Shown here piece after piece: positions 26,407-35,164 of a DNA stretch of 64,000 bases (within the stretch, counting starts at the first letter, position 1; each line of letters begins with the position of its first letter). The DNA is from Roseibium sp. MMSF_3544 (GTDB lineage Bacteria > Pseudomonadota > Alphaproteobacteria > Rhizobiales > Stappiaceae), in the NCBI RefSeq assembly GCF_030732845.1, contig NZ_JASHKA010000026.1, positions 1-64,000 on the forward strand, read 5' to 3'. The notes beneath the pieces were generated by a model that saw nothing but the letters and a program-made list of their open reading frames with translations, made no database searches and was not told the origin of the DNA. Both the position numbers and the translations under genes were made by a program.

Positions 26407-28878
26407 TCACGTCCCGCGCGGCTTCGCTCGCCGGGTTGCCTCGGCCTCCGTCGGGTCGTCCGGCCAGGGGTGTTTCGGGTAACGGCCTTTCATATCTGCT
26501 TTGACATCCGACCACGACCCCGCCCAGAAACCAGGCAGGTCCTTCGTGATCTGGATTGGGCGCTGTGCGGGGGAGAGCAATTCCAGGATCAGCGGCAGCC
26601 TGCCGCCGCAGACACTTGGGTGATCCTTCAGTCCGAACAGCTCCTGCACGCGGATGGAAAGCGTCGGCCCGGCGGCGGCGCCATAGTCAATCGGCACCTT
26701 GCTGCCCGTCGGGGCGGTGAAGTGGGAGGGGGCGAGCTCGTCAAGCCTGGCTGAAGCGTCGTAAGGCATGAGGCCGGAAAGCGCATTGCCGAGCAAGGCG
26801 GCATCGAGCTTGTCCAGGCTTGTCAGGCCCGACAGGTAGGGCTGCAGCCAGGTGTCCAGCGTGTCGGTCAGAGTTTGATCCGACAGGTCGGGCAGATCGC
26901 TTCCGCCGTTCTCCCGGACATAGGCAATCCGCTTTCGCAGCCGTTGCTGGTCCTTGCTCCAGGGCAATCGCGAAACGCCACGCCGCCTGATTTCGCCAAC
27001 AAGAGCTTTTTCGACGGCAGTCGGGTCTGCGGACCTGATGGTCGCCGACTGCAGCTCAACCGCTTTGTAGCGGGTGACGCGGCGGGCTTTGAGAGCGCCG
27101 TCACCGGTAAGCTGCACCTCATCCTCTTCGATAATATCATCGGCAAACAGGTCTTCGATTTCCGTCCGGGAAATCGGTGCGCAGAGCTGAATGCGGCCGC
27201 TTGCGGCCTTGCCCTGGATGTCCGCGACCGTGAGAAAAGGCTCAGCTGCCAAACCGTGCTCGCGCTCCAGTTCAGCGCCTCTTCCATTGGCAAGCCGGAA
27301 CCGGCCGGTCTGACCGCGCGCCTGGGCGACCCGGTCCGGATAGGCAAGCGCCAATAGAAGGCCTGCGCTTTCAATGTCGATTGCGTCAGAATTACCGCCG
27401 GCGAGCTTCAACCATCGCGATGCAAGGGCACGGCCGTCCCGGGCACGCTGGCTCTTGTCGCTCCGAAGGTTTTGAAGGCGGCGGCGCAGGTCCGGATCAC
27501 GTCCGCCGAGGCCCGGCTCTGACAGAAGGAGCGCGACCAGTGAAGCCGTCTCGCCAAGACCACGGTCGCTGCCCTCGATCACCATGTGGGCAAGACGGGG
27601 GTGCAGCGGGAGGCTGGAAAGTGCCTTTCCCTGAGGCGTCAGATGACCGGCTGGGTCAAGCGCGTGAAGGTCGGCCAGAAGCGATTTTGCCTCGCTCCAG
27701 GCCGCTGGCGGGGGCGGATCGGAAAAGGCCAGGCCAGACGGATCGAGCGTGCCCCAGGCCGCAAGGTCAAGGACAAGGCCGGTGAGATCGGCTTCCAGGA
27801 TTTCCGGCGCTTCGGCAGCGGGAAGGGACACGGTTTGTGCTTCATCCCAAAGCCTGTAGCAGACACCTGGCTCCGTCCGTCCTGCGCGGCCCCAGCGCTG
27901 GTCAGCAGAAGCGCGCGAAACACGCACGGTTTCAAGACGGGTCAGGCCCGTCTGTGGTTCATATCTCGGCACGCGCGCAAGTCCGCAATCAATAACGACA
28001 CGCACGCCTTCGATGGTCAGAGAGGTCTGAGCGATTGCGCTGGCGAGAACGATCTTGCGCGTGCCCTTGTCTACCGGCCGGATTGCCGCGTCCTGCGCCT
28101 TCGCGTCGAGGCCGCCGTAAAGCGGCGCTACCTGGCAATGGGCCGGAAGTTTGCCGGAGATGAGGTCTGCCGTGCGGCGGATTTCGCCTTGTCCGGGTAG
28201 GAACACCAGCAGCGATCCCGTCTCTTCGCGCAGGGCCTGCTGGATCGCACGAACAACCTGCGGCTCGATCCGGTCCTTGGGCTCCCGGCCGAGATATTTT
28301 GTCTCCACCGGAAAACTACGGCCCTTGCTTTCCAGCACCGGAGCATTGCCGAGCAGACTGGAGATAGAGGCAGCATCCAGCGTTGCCGACATGGGCAGAA
28401 GGCGGAGGTCTTCGCGAAGCGCTGACTGCACCTCCAGCGCGAGCGCCAACCCGAGGTCGCCGTCGAGCGAGCGTTCGTGGAACTCATCGAAGAGGATTGC
28501 CGCAACGCCGGTCAGTTCGGGATCGTCGAGGATGAGGCGGGTGAAAACCCCCTCCGTTACAACTTCGATCCGCGTTCTGGAACTGACTTTCGTCTCCATG
28601 CGCACCCGGTAACCCACCGTTTCTCCGGGTTTTTCACCGAGTTCGCCGGCCATGCGTCTTGCGGCTGCACGCGCTGCGAGACGGCGGGGTTCGAGAACAA
28701 GGATCTTGCCGTCTTGCCGCCAATCGGCATCAAGAAGGGCAAGCGGCACGCGGGTGGTCTTGCCGGCACCGGGCTCTGCAACGAGCACAGCGTTGGTGTT
28801 GCTTTCCAGTGTCCTGAGAAGGTCAGGCAGCACGCCGTCGATGGGAAGCGGAGATGAAAAGGTGCGGAAAGCGGTCAT
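26407..28878 (-). CDS. hrpB: ATP-dependent helicase HrpB
   Basis: This 823-residue DExH helicase has Walker A EPGAGKTTRVPLALL (37-42 core), motif Ia LEPRRLAARAAARRM, DEFH in LFDEFHERSLDGDLG, SAT in LPMSATLDA and motif VI DQRWGRAGRTEPGVCYRLW, then the helicase-associated and HrpB C-terminal domains (ending near KHPWPDDPTEAE). HrpB proteins are RNA helicases of uncertain role. The ATG at 28878, 10 bp after the glk stop, gives the standard N-terminus (FRTFSSPLPIDGVLP). It probably forms an operon with mgsA and glk. Confidence 0.93.
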   Translation of the reverse strand: MTAFRTFSSPLPIDGVLPDLLRTLESNTNAVLVAEPGAGKTTRVPLALLDADWRQDGKILVLEPRRLAARAAARRMAGELGEKPGETVGYRVRMETKVSSRTRIEVVTEGVFTRLILDDPELTGVAAILFDEFHERSLDGDLGLALALEVQSALREDLRLLPMSATLDAASISSLLGNAPVLESKGRSFPVETKYLGREPKDRIEPQVVRAIQQALREETGSLLVFLPGQGEIRRTADLISGKLPAHCQVAPLYGGLDAKAQDAAIRPVDKGTRKIVLASAIAQTSLTIEGVRVVIDCGLARVPRYEPQTGLTRLETVRVSRASADQRWGRAGRTEPGVCYRLWDEAQTVSLPAAEAPEILEADLTGLVLDLAAWGTLDPSGLAFSDPPPPAAWSEAKSLLADLHALDPAGHLTPQGKALSSLPLHPRLAHMVIEGSDRGLGETASLVALLLSEPGLGGRDPDLRRRLQNLRSDKSQRARDGRALASRWLKLAGGNSDAIDIESAGLLLALAYPDRVAQARGQTGRFRLANGRGAELEREHGLAAEPFLTVADIQGKAASGRIQLCAPISRTEIEDLFADDIIEEDEVQLTGDGALKARRVTRYKAVELQSATIRSADPTAVEKALVGEIRRRGVSRLPWSKDQQRLRKRIAYVRENGGSDLPDLSDQTLTDTLDTWLQPYLSGLTSLDKLDAALLGNALSGLMPYDASARLDELAPSHFTAPTGSKVPIDYGAAAGPTLSIRVQELFGLKDHPSVCGGRLPLILELLSPAQRPIQITKDLPGFWAGSWSDVKADMKGRYPKHPWPDDPTEAEATRRAKPRGT

Positions 28879-28888
28879 GCCGGCCGCA

Positions 28889-29929
28889 TCAGTCCGGCAG
28901 GCTGGCGCGCTTTGCTGTCCATTGGCGGCCATGCATGTCGACTGCAAAGTCTCCGGGCGCGCGCGCAAAGGAGGCCAGACCTTCAAGCGCCGGATTGGAG
29001 TGGCGTACTATGAAAGTCGGGATCTTTGCCATCAGCGTCTGATGTGGCGCTTTTGCCTCGAAAGCGGCTCTGAAACCACCATCGGTCAGAAAGCGGGTTA
29101 TCCTAGGCGTGATGCCGCCCGTCAGATAGACACCGCCTCGCGCAAGAACGGTGAGCGCGAAATCACCGGCGACGCGCCCGAGACTTCGCGCAAAGACTTC
29201 GAGCGTCTTGACCGCTGCAGGGTCATTGTCTTCCGCTGCATGGGTAATGCTCGCCGGCGTGTCGAATTGCCGTTCGACATTCATCCATTTGGTCACGGCA
29301 CGGGCGAGGCGAGGCATGCCAGTTCCGCTCAAGACTTGTTCTGCGCCGATGCGGCCCCCGACACGCTCGATATGGGGCCAGATCTCGACTTCCTCCGGTG
29401 TCACCGGCCCGAGTTCGACATGACCGCCTTCGCCAGGAACGGGCACCCAGGTGCCGGCCGCATAGATCATTGCCGCTGCGCCAAGACCGGTGCCCGGACC
29501 CAGGACGAATTTTGCGCTTTCCGCGCGCACGGCACCACGGCCGATCTGCTCGACATCAAGACCGCTGTAACCGGGCAGTGCGAGGGCCTGGGCTTCGAAG
29601 TCGTTCAGCACCACGACTTCCTCAAGCCCGAGCTCTGAAATCATTGCCAGCGGCTCGATCACCCAGGCAGCGTTCGTAAGCGGGATGACATTGCCTGTCA
29701 CCGGACCGGCAACGGCGATAATGGCGGTCCGGGGCTTCGTTTCCGCCTCAGGGAAGACAACTTCGCGGATCGCGGAAGAAATGTCGGGATGGTCCGCGGT
29801 CGCGGTTTTGCCGCACATTCGAGTGAGCGCATCGGAGTGATCGACCAAAGCGAACCGGGCATTGGTTCCGCCAATGTCGGCAACAAGAACGGGATAGGCA
29901 AAGGATTTTGATCGCTCGGAAAAACTCAT
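28889..29929 (-). CDS. glk: Glucokinase
   Basis: This 346-residue ROK-unrelated (Glk type, PF02685) kinase has PVLVADIGGTNARFALVD for ATP binding, VVLNDFEAQALALPGY with the catalytic Asp, LGPGTGLGAA, GEGGHVELGP and YLTGGITPRI. It phosphorylates glucose to glucose-6-phosphate. Its ATG overlaps the mgsA stop (ATGA, 29926-29929), showing translational coupling, and hrpB follows. Linking glk with methylglyoxal synthase places control of glucose entry beside a route that relieves sugar-phosphate stress. Confidence 0.94.
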   Translation of the reverse strand: MSFSERSKSFAYPVLVADIGGTNARFALVDHSDALTRMCGKTATADHPDISSAIREVVFPEAETKPRTAIIAVAGPVTGNVIPLTNAAWVIEPLAMISELGLEEVVVLNDFEAQALALPGYSGLDVEQIGRGAVRAESAKFVLGPGTGLGAAAMIYAAGTWVPVPGEGGHVELGPVTPEEVEIWPHIERVGGRIGAEQVLSGTGMPRLARAVTKWMNVERQFDTPASITHAAEDNDPAAVKTLEVFARSLGRVAGDFALTVLARGGVYLTGGITPRITRFLTDGGFRAAFEAKAPHQTLMAKIPTFIVRHSNPALEGLASFARAPGDFAVDMHGRQWTAKRASLPD

Positions 29930-30357
29930 GATGCAGCCGTGCCGACCTCGGGCGTGTCGGACGTTGTTTTGAGGCCGCGCAAGCGGGCGGAGCGCAGCAG
30001 GATATCCGCTGTGGATTCGTTTAGTGCCATTGGAATGTCATAGACGAGCGCCAGACGCATCAACGCCTTGACGTCAACATCGTGCGGCAGGGGTGTCAGG
30101 GGGTCGACAAAGAAGAACATGCCCTGCAGTTTGCCTTCGGCGATCATGGCGCCCAGTTGCTGGTCGCCGCCGAGCGGGCCGCTCTTCAACCGGGTGAGGG
30201 AGAGTTCCGGACAGGCCTCCTTGACGCGTCCTCCGGTCGTTCCCGTGCCGACAAGATCGAAGGCAGCCAGTTTCTCCCGGTGACGCTCAGCGAACGCGAC
30301 CATGGCATCCTTTTTCGCGTCATGGGCGACAAGCGCGAGCGTAGGTGTGTCGGACAT
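29926..30357 (-). CDS. mgsA: Methylglyoxal synthase
   Basis: This 143-residue protein has LALVAHDAKKDAMVAFAERH, LVGTGTTGGRV, LKSGPLGGDQQLGAMIAEG (with the catalytic Asp) and FFVDPLTPLPHDVDVKALMR, the complete MgsA set. It converts dihydroxyacetone phosphate to methylglyoxal and phosphate. The ATG at 30357 follows AAGAGGAACTGCA; an in-frame start 22 codons earlier lacks family support. It overlaps glk by 4 bp. The region upstream to 30423 is spacer. Confidence 0.94.
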   Translation of the reverse strand: MSDTPTLALVAHDAKKDAMVAFAERHREKLAAFDLVGTGTTGGRVKEACPELSLTRLKSGPLGGDQQLGAMIAEGKLQGMFFFVDPLTPLPHDVDVKALMRLALVYDIPMALNESTADILLRSARLRGLKTTSDTPEVGTAAS

Positions 30358-30503
30358 TGCAGTTCCTCTTTGCGATGCGACGGGCGGCGGATTGGTATTA
30401 GCCGCAAAGAGTGTGAAGCGCAAAGGGTGAAGTGACTTGGCAAGGGCGAAACCGGCAAAACCGGGTCATTTGCAGTAAGGTTCTAAGGGTCGCTTAAGAC
30501 AAA

Positions 30504-30532
30504 AAAGGCCGTGCTCCCGTCTGGAACACGGC
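30504..30532 (-). terminator. Terminator of the DUF1194 gene
   Basis: On the minus strand a stem of GCCGTG-x-TCC pairing with GGA-x-CACGGC (one mismatch) is followed by TTTTTT. It begins 28 bp after the stop at 30560. Confidence 0.7.
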
Positions 30533-30559
30533 AGGAAAAAAGGAGAAAACGCGGCTTGA

Positions 30560-31411
30560 TCAGTCGAAGAGATTACACCGCACTGGCTCACGCGCAGAGG
30601 CGTGCTGTATCACGGGCCGGTGGTCGTTGAGGTGCAGTCCCGCGATTTCCAATACAAGCTTCATCCGGATCGCATCTGCGAATCCTTCCTTCGATCTGAC
30701 GGGTATCGCAAACGATCCAGGGCCACCGATAACGCAATCCTCGTAGTAGTGGTCGAGGTTGAGCATGGCCTGCCAGGTGTTCTTGTTCGACTTCATCATC
30801 AGCGGAAGGCCGTTGATGGTCACACCCGAGGCAATCATCCGGTCGCGCATCTCGGTCACCGAGCCGCCCTGATTGTTCGGTCCGTCACCGGAAATGTCGA
30901 TCACGCGGCGCAGTCCGATGTACTGGTTGTTCTCTACGAGCTGAACGGATTTCTGCAAGGCAGACGCAATCGATGTTCGTTGAACCTGCCGAAGGGGAGC
31001 TTCTGCGATTTTCGAGGCAAAATGAGATGCGGAAGCCGCATCCTGAACGACCATCCATTCCGCAACGATGAAATGCTCGTCGACACCGCCCCATTCCATA
31101 TAGGTCAGGGCGACACGGCCGATCGGGCCAACCTGGATCGCATCAAGAAATTCCTGCGAGGTCAGGGCCGAAACATAGCCGGCACGCTGAACTTCCTGTT
31201 CTTCGGTATCCATGGATTGGGAAATGTCGACAGCCAGAACGAGTTCGACGTCCACTTCATTGGCCGGATTGTAGGAATATTGCGCAGAGGCAGGCAGCGC
31301 AGGACGGTAATCCCGGGCTGTGGCGGGGGCGGTGAGCAGTATGGCCGCTCCGATAAAGGACAGTAGTCTTGCAACTGTCAGTGCACAGTTTTTCGTTATG
31401 TCGAGACGCAT
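30560..31411 (-). CDS. DUF1194 protein with von Willebrand factor A domain
   Basis: The protein has 283 residues. A signal peptide or anchor (residues 14-33, LLSFIGAAILLTAPATA) precedes a VWA domain with an intact MIDAS start LAVDISQSMDTEEQE, the later threonine in RTSIASALQ and DISGDGPNNQGG. The family is DUF1194, widespread in alphaproteobacteria and of unknown role. It should bind a divalent metal and a protein partner in the periplasm. AGGAGAAACCT precedes the ATG. It is monocistronic with its own terminator. Confidence 0.88.
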   Translation of the reverse strand: MRLDITKNCALTVARLLSFIGAAILLTAPATARDYRPALPASAQYSYNPANEVDVELVLAVDISQSMDTEEQEVQRAGYVSALTSQEFLDAIQVGPIGRVALTYMEWGGVDEHFIVAEWMVVQDAASASHFASKIAEAPLRQVQRTSIASALQKSVQLVENNQYIGLRRVIDISGDGPNNQGGSVTEMRDRMIASGVTINGLPLMMKSNKNTWQAMLNLDHYYEDCVIGGPGSFAIPVRSKEGFADAIRMKLVLEIAGLHLNDHRPVIQHASAREPVRCNLFD

Positions 31412-31657
31412 AGGTTTCTCCTAATTTCGGCCTGGCAGGCCTGTTGCCACGTCTCCCCATTTTTATTTTGTTGTTCTGTTACTCGTCTTTTTTGATCCTT
31501 GTGATTTTCACTTAGGCGATACGAATGCCTTGGGTTAGTTTGATAATTTACTTAGCAAGCTACATGCCAAAAGTAGCCGAAATCAATTTATCTGGCAAAA
31601 TCAAATGTGCACGGAGTGCGTATATTCCACAGATAGGAATTAATTGCCGGATTGCTA

Positions 31658-31711
31658 GGCAAAAATTGCCCAGCACAGTCACGTTTCTGACACCAGGCGG
31701 CAAAATTTGCC
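31658..31711. promoter_or_regulatory. Pair of 13-bp inverted repeats, candidate operators
   Basis: GGCAAAAATTGCC (31658-31670) and GGCAAAATTTGCC (31699-31711) are near-identical 13-bp inverted repeats whose centres are 41 bp apart, about four helical turns. This fits cooperative binding of a dimer or tetramer such as the SorC-type regulator encoded just downstream. Confidence 0.5.
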
Positions 31712-31822
31712 GTGCCGATCACCCGTCGAATTCAGGGTCGATTGCCCAGGAAAGCAGCAAAATGCCCAAAATTCGGGAGTTTTTTTTGTTGACTGGCGCG
31801 CTCAGGCTGGTCATGATCTGAA

Positions 31823-31850
31823 GAAATTCTCACATAGTGAAGAATTTTTC
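31823..31850. promoter_or_regulatory. Interrupted inverted repeat near the regulator gene
   Basis: GAAATTC-TCAC-ATA-GTGA-A-GAATTTTTC gives an inverted repeat with one bulged base, about 115 bp before the chosen start of the SorC-type regulator. It is an alternative operator for autoregulation. Confidence 0.35.
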
Positions 31851-31963
31851 GGCGCATTTTGCAATTGAAGGCGTCGGCAGAAATGAGCTCCTTAACGGAG
31901 CCGCGTATCGTTGGCGGGGTGCGGCACGTCTTCTGGCCGGCCCGAGGGAAGGTGTCGACGCGA

Positions 31964-32947
31964 ATGCAGGCGCGCGAAGACGATTGGACATCATATATGG
32001 CCATCCGGGCGGCCTGGCTGTCGTTTGTCGGCGGCCGGACGCAGGGTGAGATCGCTTCGCAGCTGGGTGTGTCGCCGGCCAAGGTGCACCGCCTCATCGC
32101 CCATGCCCAGAAGGCCGGTTACGTGAAGTTTCAGGTTGACGGCAGGCCGATGGAATGCCTGCAGCTCGAAAAAGAACTTTCCCGCCACTTCAACCTGACC
32201 AATTGCATCATCGCGCCGGACCTTGGCGGCGGAGATGATGAAGGTGCGCTGCGAGCAATCGCCGTCTCGGCGTCGCAGTTCCTGACCGGGCTTTTGACGG
32301 GCACGAGCGTTACACGGCTTGGGGTCGGCATGGGCCGGACAATGACCGCCGCAGTCGAAGCCTTGCCGAAAACGGCGCGGTCCGATCTGGAAATCATGTC
32401 AATCTGCGGCTCGCTCACCCGCACGCTGGCCGCAAACCCGTATGACATCGTTCAAAAAATGCAGGAACGGACAGGCGGGATCGGATATTACCTGCCCGTT
32501 CCATATTTTGCGGAAAGTCCTGATGAAAAGGCGATGTTCCTGACGCAGCGCAGCGTGCAGGACCTGATGGCGCGCGCGCGCCAGTCCGACGCCTTTCTGA
32601 TCGGTCTCGGGTCGGTCGAGAACGAGGGCCACCTGGTGCAGCGTGGCATGATTTCAAAGCAGGAACAGGAAGAACTGATGTCTTGCGGGGCGGTCTGTGA
32701 TTTGATGGGCCGCTTTTTGACGATAGAAGGAAAACTGGCTCCCAATCCGCTCGGCGACTGTGCCGTCGGACTGCACTTCGACGAAGTGCGCGGGCGCCGC
32801 GTGATTGCGCTGGTGGGTGGAGAAAGCAAGGTGGATGCCACGCTTGCTGCGCTGCGCACCGGTGTCATTACCGATCTGGTGGCGGACGAGACCCTTGCGA
32901 GGGCTCTGAGTTCCCGGGTCGGATTGCAGCTGGCACAGTCCGCATGA
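31964..32947 (+). CDS. SorC/DeoR-type sugar-binding transcriptional regulator
   Basis: The protein has 327 residues. The N-terminal helix-turn-helix is AWLSFVGGRTQGEIASQLGVSPAKVHRLI and the rest is a sugar-phosphate-binding domain (RLGVGMGRTMTAAVEALPK, SICGSLTRTLAANPYDI, LIGLGSVENEGHL, DLMGRFLTIEGKL, VIALVGGESKVDATLAALRTG). Effectors in this family are phosphosugars such as deoxyribose-5-phosphate, which suits the nucleoside locus it heads. The ATG at 31964 (GGAAGG upstream) gives the usual family length. An ATG at 31883 would add 27 residues with no family resemblance. Confidence 0.87.
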   Translation: MQAREDDWTSYMAIRAAWLSFVGGRTQGEIASQLGVSPAKVHRLIAHAQKAGYVKFQVDGRPMECLQLEKELSRHFNLTNCIIAPDLGGGDDEGALRAIAVSASQFLTGLLTGTSVTRLGVGMGRTMTAAVEALPKTARSDLEIMSICGSLTRTLAANPYDIVQKMQERTGGIGYYLPVPYFAESPDEKAMFLTQRSVQDLMARARQSDAFLIGLGSVENEGHLVQRGMISKQEQEELMSCGAVCDLMGRFLTIEGKLAPNPLGDCAVGLHFDEVRGRRVIALVGGESKVDATLAALRTGVITDLVADETLARALSSRVGLQLAQSA

Positions 32948-33017
32948 GGCGGCTGGGTCTCGAGGGGAAACGGGCCGGTCAGTGAAGACGGGCCCCCGCA
33001 TGTCGGAGGACATAAAC

Positions 33018-34016
33018 GTGAAAAAGTTTCTAACCATCGGCACGGCGCTTGCCGGATTGGCCTTCACTGTTGTGAGCGCAGCCGCTGACAGCAAGCCGGC
33101 CGTGCTCTACGATCTGGGCGGCCGTTTCGACAAGTCGTTTAACGAAGCCGCATATACCGGCGCCGAGAAATTCAAGCAGGACTACGGCATCGAGTATCGT
33201 GACTTCGAAATCCAGAACGACAGCCAGCGCGAACAGGCGCTGCGTAACTTTGCAAAGCGTGGCATGAACCCGATCGTTGCAATCGGCTTTTCCCAGGCCA
33301 ACGCCGTTGAAAAAGTCGCCGCCGAGTTTCCGGACACCCAGTTTGCCATCGTCGACATGGTCGTCGATCTGCCGAACGTCCGTTCCATCCTCTTCAAGGA
33401 GCATGAAGGCTCCTACATCGTCGGCTTGCTGGCTGCGATGGCATCGGAAACCGGCAAGGTCGGTTTTGTCGGCGGCATGGATATCCCGCTCATCAGCAAG
33501 TTTGCCTGCGGCTACAAGCAGGGCGTCGTTGCGGCCAATCCGGACGCTGAAATCTTCGAAAACATGACCGGCACCACCGGTGCGGCTTGGAACGATCCGG
33601 TCAAGGGTGGTGAGCTTGCCAAATCCCAGTTCGACCGCGGTGCTGACGTTGTCTATCACGCAGCCGGCGGCACGGGCATTGGTGTGCTCCAGGCGGCCGC
33701 AGATGCCGGCAAGCTGGGCATCGGCGTCGACAGCAACCAGAACGGCCTGCACCCGGGCTCCGTCCTGACATCCATGCTGAAGCGCGTTGACATTGCCGTT
33801 TACCAGGCATTCGAAGACTCTGAAAACGACAACTGGTCGTCCGGCTTCGAGGTTCTCGGTCTCAAGGAAGGCGGCGTCGATTGGGCGCTTGACGATAACA
33901 ATGCCGAACTCGTCAACGACGAGATGAAGGCAGCCGTGGAAGAGGCTTCCCAGAAGATCATCTCCGGTGAAATCGTCGTTCACGACTACATGTCCGACGA
34001 GTCCTGCCCGAACTAA
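33018..34016 (+). CDS. BMP-family nucleoside ABC transporter binding protein, copy 1
   Basis: The protein has 332 residues. It starts with a GTG behind GGAGGACATAAAC and has a signal peptide MKKFLTIGTALAGLAFTVVSAAAD. The mature part is Bmp/PnrA family: LYDLGGRFDKSFNEAAYTGAE, AIGFSQANAVEKVA, GLLAAMASETGKVGFVGGMD, VYHAAGGTGIGVLQAA and VDSNQNGLHPGSVLTSMLK. These bind purine or other nucleosides. No lipobox is visible, so it is likely a soluble periplasmic protein. A perfect hairpin follows its stop, and a second, closely similar binding-protein gene lies 87 bp on. Confidence 0.92.
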   Translation: MKKFLTIGTALAGLAFTVVSAAADSKPAVLYDLGGRFDKSFNEAAYTGAEKFKQDYGIEYRDFEIQNDSQREQALRNFAKRGMNPIVAIGFSQANAVEKVAAEFPDTQFAIVDMVVDLPNVRSILFKEHEGSYIVGLLAAMASETGKVGFVGGMDIPLISKFACGYKQGVVAANPDAEIFENMTGTTGAAWNDPVKGGELAKSQFDRGADVVYHAAGGTGIGVLQAAADAGKLGIGVDSNQNGLHPGSVLTSMLKRVDIAVYQAFEDSENDNWSSGFEVLGLKEGGVDWALDDNNAELVNDEMKAAVEEASQKIISGEIVVHDYMSDESCPN

Positions 34017-34030
34017 GGCAATCTCCTTTC

Positions 34031-34056
34031 GGCCTCCGCACTCCGGTGCGGAGGCC
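34031..34056 (+). other. Intercistronic hairpin between the two binding-protein genes
   Basis: GGCCTCCGCAC and GTGCGGAGGCC form a perfect 11-bp stem with a TCCG loop, 15 bp past the first binding-protein stop. There is no proper T run after it (CTCCTTCTG). It could stabilise the upstream message and partly reduce read-through, as seen for other binding-protein genes that are expressed above their transporters. Confidence 0.6.
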
Positions 34057-34103
34057 TCCTTCTGAAATCAGCCTGCCGCCCAATCCTGCTGCTGGGGGAT
34101 CGG

Positions 34104-35099
34104 ATGTTCCGCTTCAAATCGTGTGTTTTTTCCGCGGTCTACGCTGCCGTGTTCGCCGCGTCGGCTGCTCTTGCCGATCCCGCGATCGTCTATTCCGTTG
34201 GCGGCAAGTTCGACGGTTCGTTCAACGAAAGCGCCTATAACGGCGTGAAACGGTTTGCGGAGAAATCCGGAACGGCCGTGAGAGAGTTCGAGTTGGACCG
34301 GGATTCGCAAAGCCTTCAGGCGCTTCGCAATTACGCGAGCCGTGGTGCCGAGCCGATCGTTGCCATCGGTTTCAACCAGGCCAACGCTCTGGGACAGGTT
34401 GCGCCCACATTTCCCGAGACTGACTTTGCCATTGTCGACATGGTCGTCGATCAGCCGAATGTGCGCTCCTACGTGTTCAAGGAACAGGAAGGTGCCTATA
34501 TCGCCGGTCTCCTGGCGGCCATGGCGACCGAAAGCGGCACCATCGGTTTTGTCGGCGGCATGGACATTCCGATCATCCGGCGTTTCCTGTGCGGCTACAA
34601 GCAAGGAGCGCTTGCGGTCAATCCGGACATAACGGTCCTCTTCAACATGACCGGGGACACCCCCGCCGCCTTCACTGACCCGGTTCGGGGCGGCGAATTG
34701 GCCATCGGGCAGATCCAGCGCGGCGCTGACGTAATCATCCAGGCGGCCGGTGGAACCGGCCTCGGGGTTCTGCAGGCGGCCGCAGATTCTGATGTGCTGG
34801 GCATCGGAACCGACAGCAATCAGAACGGTCTGCATCCCGGCAAGGTCCTGACATCCATCCGCAAGCGCGTCGACAATGCGGTCTATGACAGTTTCCAGTC
34901 AGCGGCAAACGGCACGTTCAAGCCAGGCATCCAGGTGCTCGGCCTTGCGGAAGGCGGCATGGACTGGGTGCTCGACGAAAACAACGCCTCGCTCATATCG
35001 GACGAGATGAAATCGGCGGCGGATACGGCTGTCGAACGAATTTCTGATGGCACCATCAAGGTTCATGATGTCGTTACCGAAGGCGCGTGTCCTTATTGA
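34104..35099 (+). CDS. BMP-family nucleoside ABC transporter binding protein, copy 2
   Basis: This 331-residue protein has a signal peptide (MFRFKSCVFSAVYAAVFAASAALA) and a Bmp/PnrA domain that parallels copy 1 throughout: YSVGGKFDGSFNESAYNGVK, AIGFNQANALGQVA, GLLAAMATESGTIGFVGGMD, IQAAGGTGLGVLQAA and TDSNQNGLHPGKVLTSIRK. The two are clearly tandem paralogues, but their N-termini and some binding-loop residues differ, so they may have different nucleoside preference. The start follows GGGGGATCGG. The ATPase gene begins 65 bp downstream. Confidence 0.92.
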   Translation: MFRFKSCVFSAVYAAVFAASAALADPAIVYSVGGKFDGSFNESAYNGVKRFAEKSGTAVREFELDRDSQSLQALRNYASRGAEPIVAIGFNQANALGQVAPTFPETDFAIVDMVVDQPNVRSYVFKEQEGAYIAGLLAAMATESGTIGFVGGMDIPIIRRFLCGYKQGALAVNPDITVLFNMTGDTPAAFTDPVRGGELAIGQIQRGADVIIQAAGGTGLGVLQAAADSDVLGIGTDSNQNGLHPGKVLTSIRKRVDNAVYDSFQSAANGTFKPGIQVLGLAEGGMDWVLDENNASLISDEMKSAADTAVERISDGTIKVHDVVTEGACPY

Positions 35100-35164
35100 A
35101 AAACCGGTTGCGGCAGGGGGCAATCAACAATGACAAAGAAAAACCGTCACGCCTGGGGGAAGGC

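Larger units (their letters stand above)
31412..31963. other. AT-rich regulatory region before the nucleoside locus
   Basis: This 552-bp gap separates the divergent DUF1194 gene and the SorC-type regulator. It has no convincing gene. It holds two GGCAA-type inverted repeats (31658-31670 and 31699-31711) and an interrupted inverted repeat at 31823-31850, and presumably promoters in both directions. Confidence 0.55.

Noticed and set aside
31525..31821. A 98-codon plus-strand frame in the regulator upstream region
   Set aside because: No ribosome site or recognisable domain, and it spans the paired palindromes. More likely regulatory DNA.
33018..35099. The two binding-protein genes as an assembly duplication
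   Set aside because: The copies differ throughout in sequence and in signal peptide, so they are true diverged paralogues.
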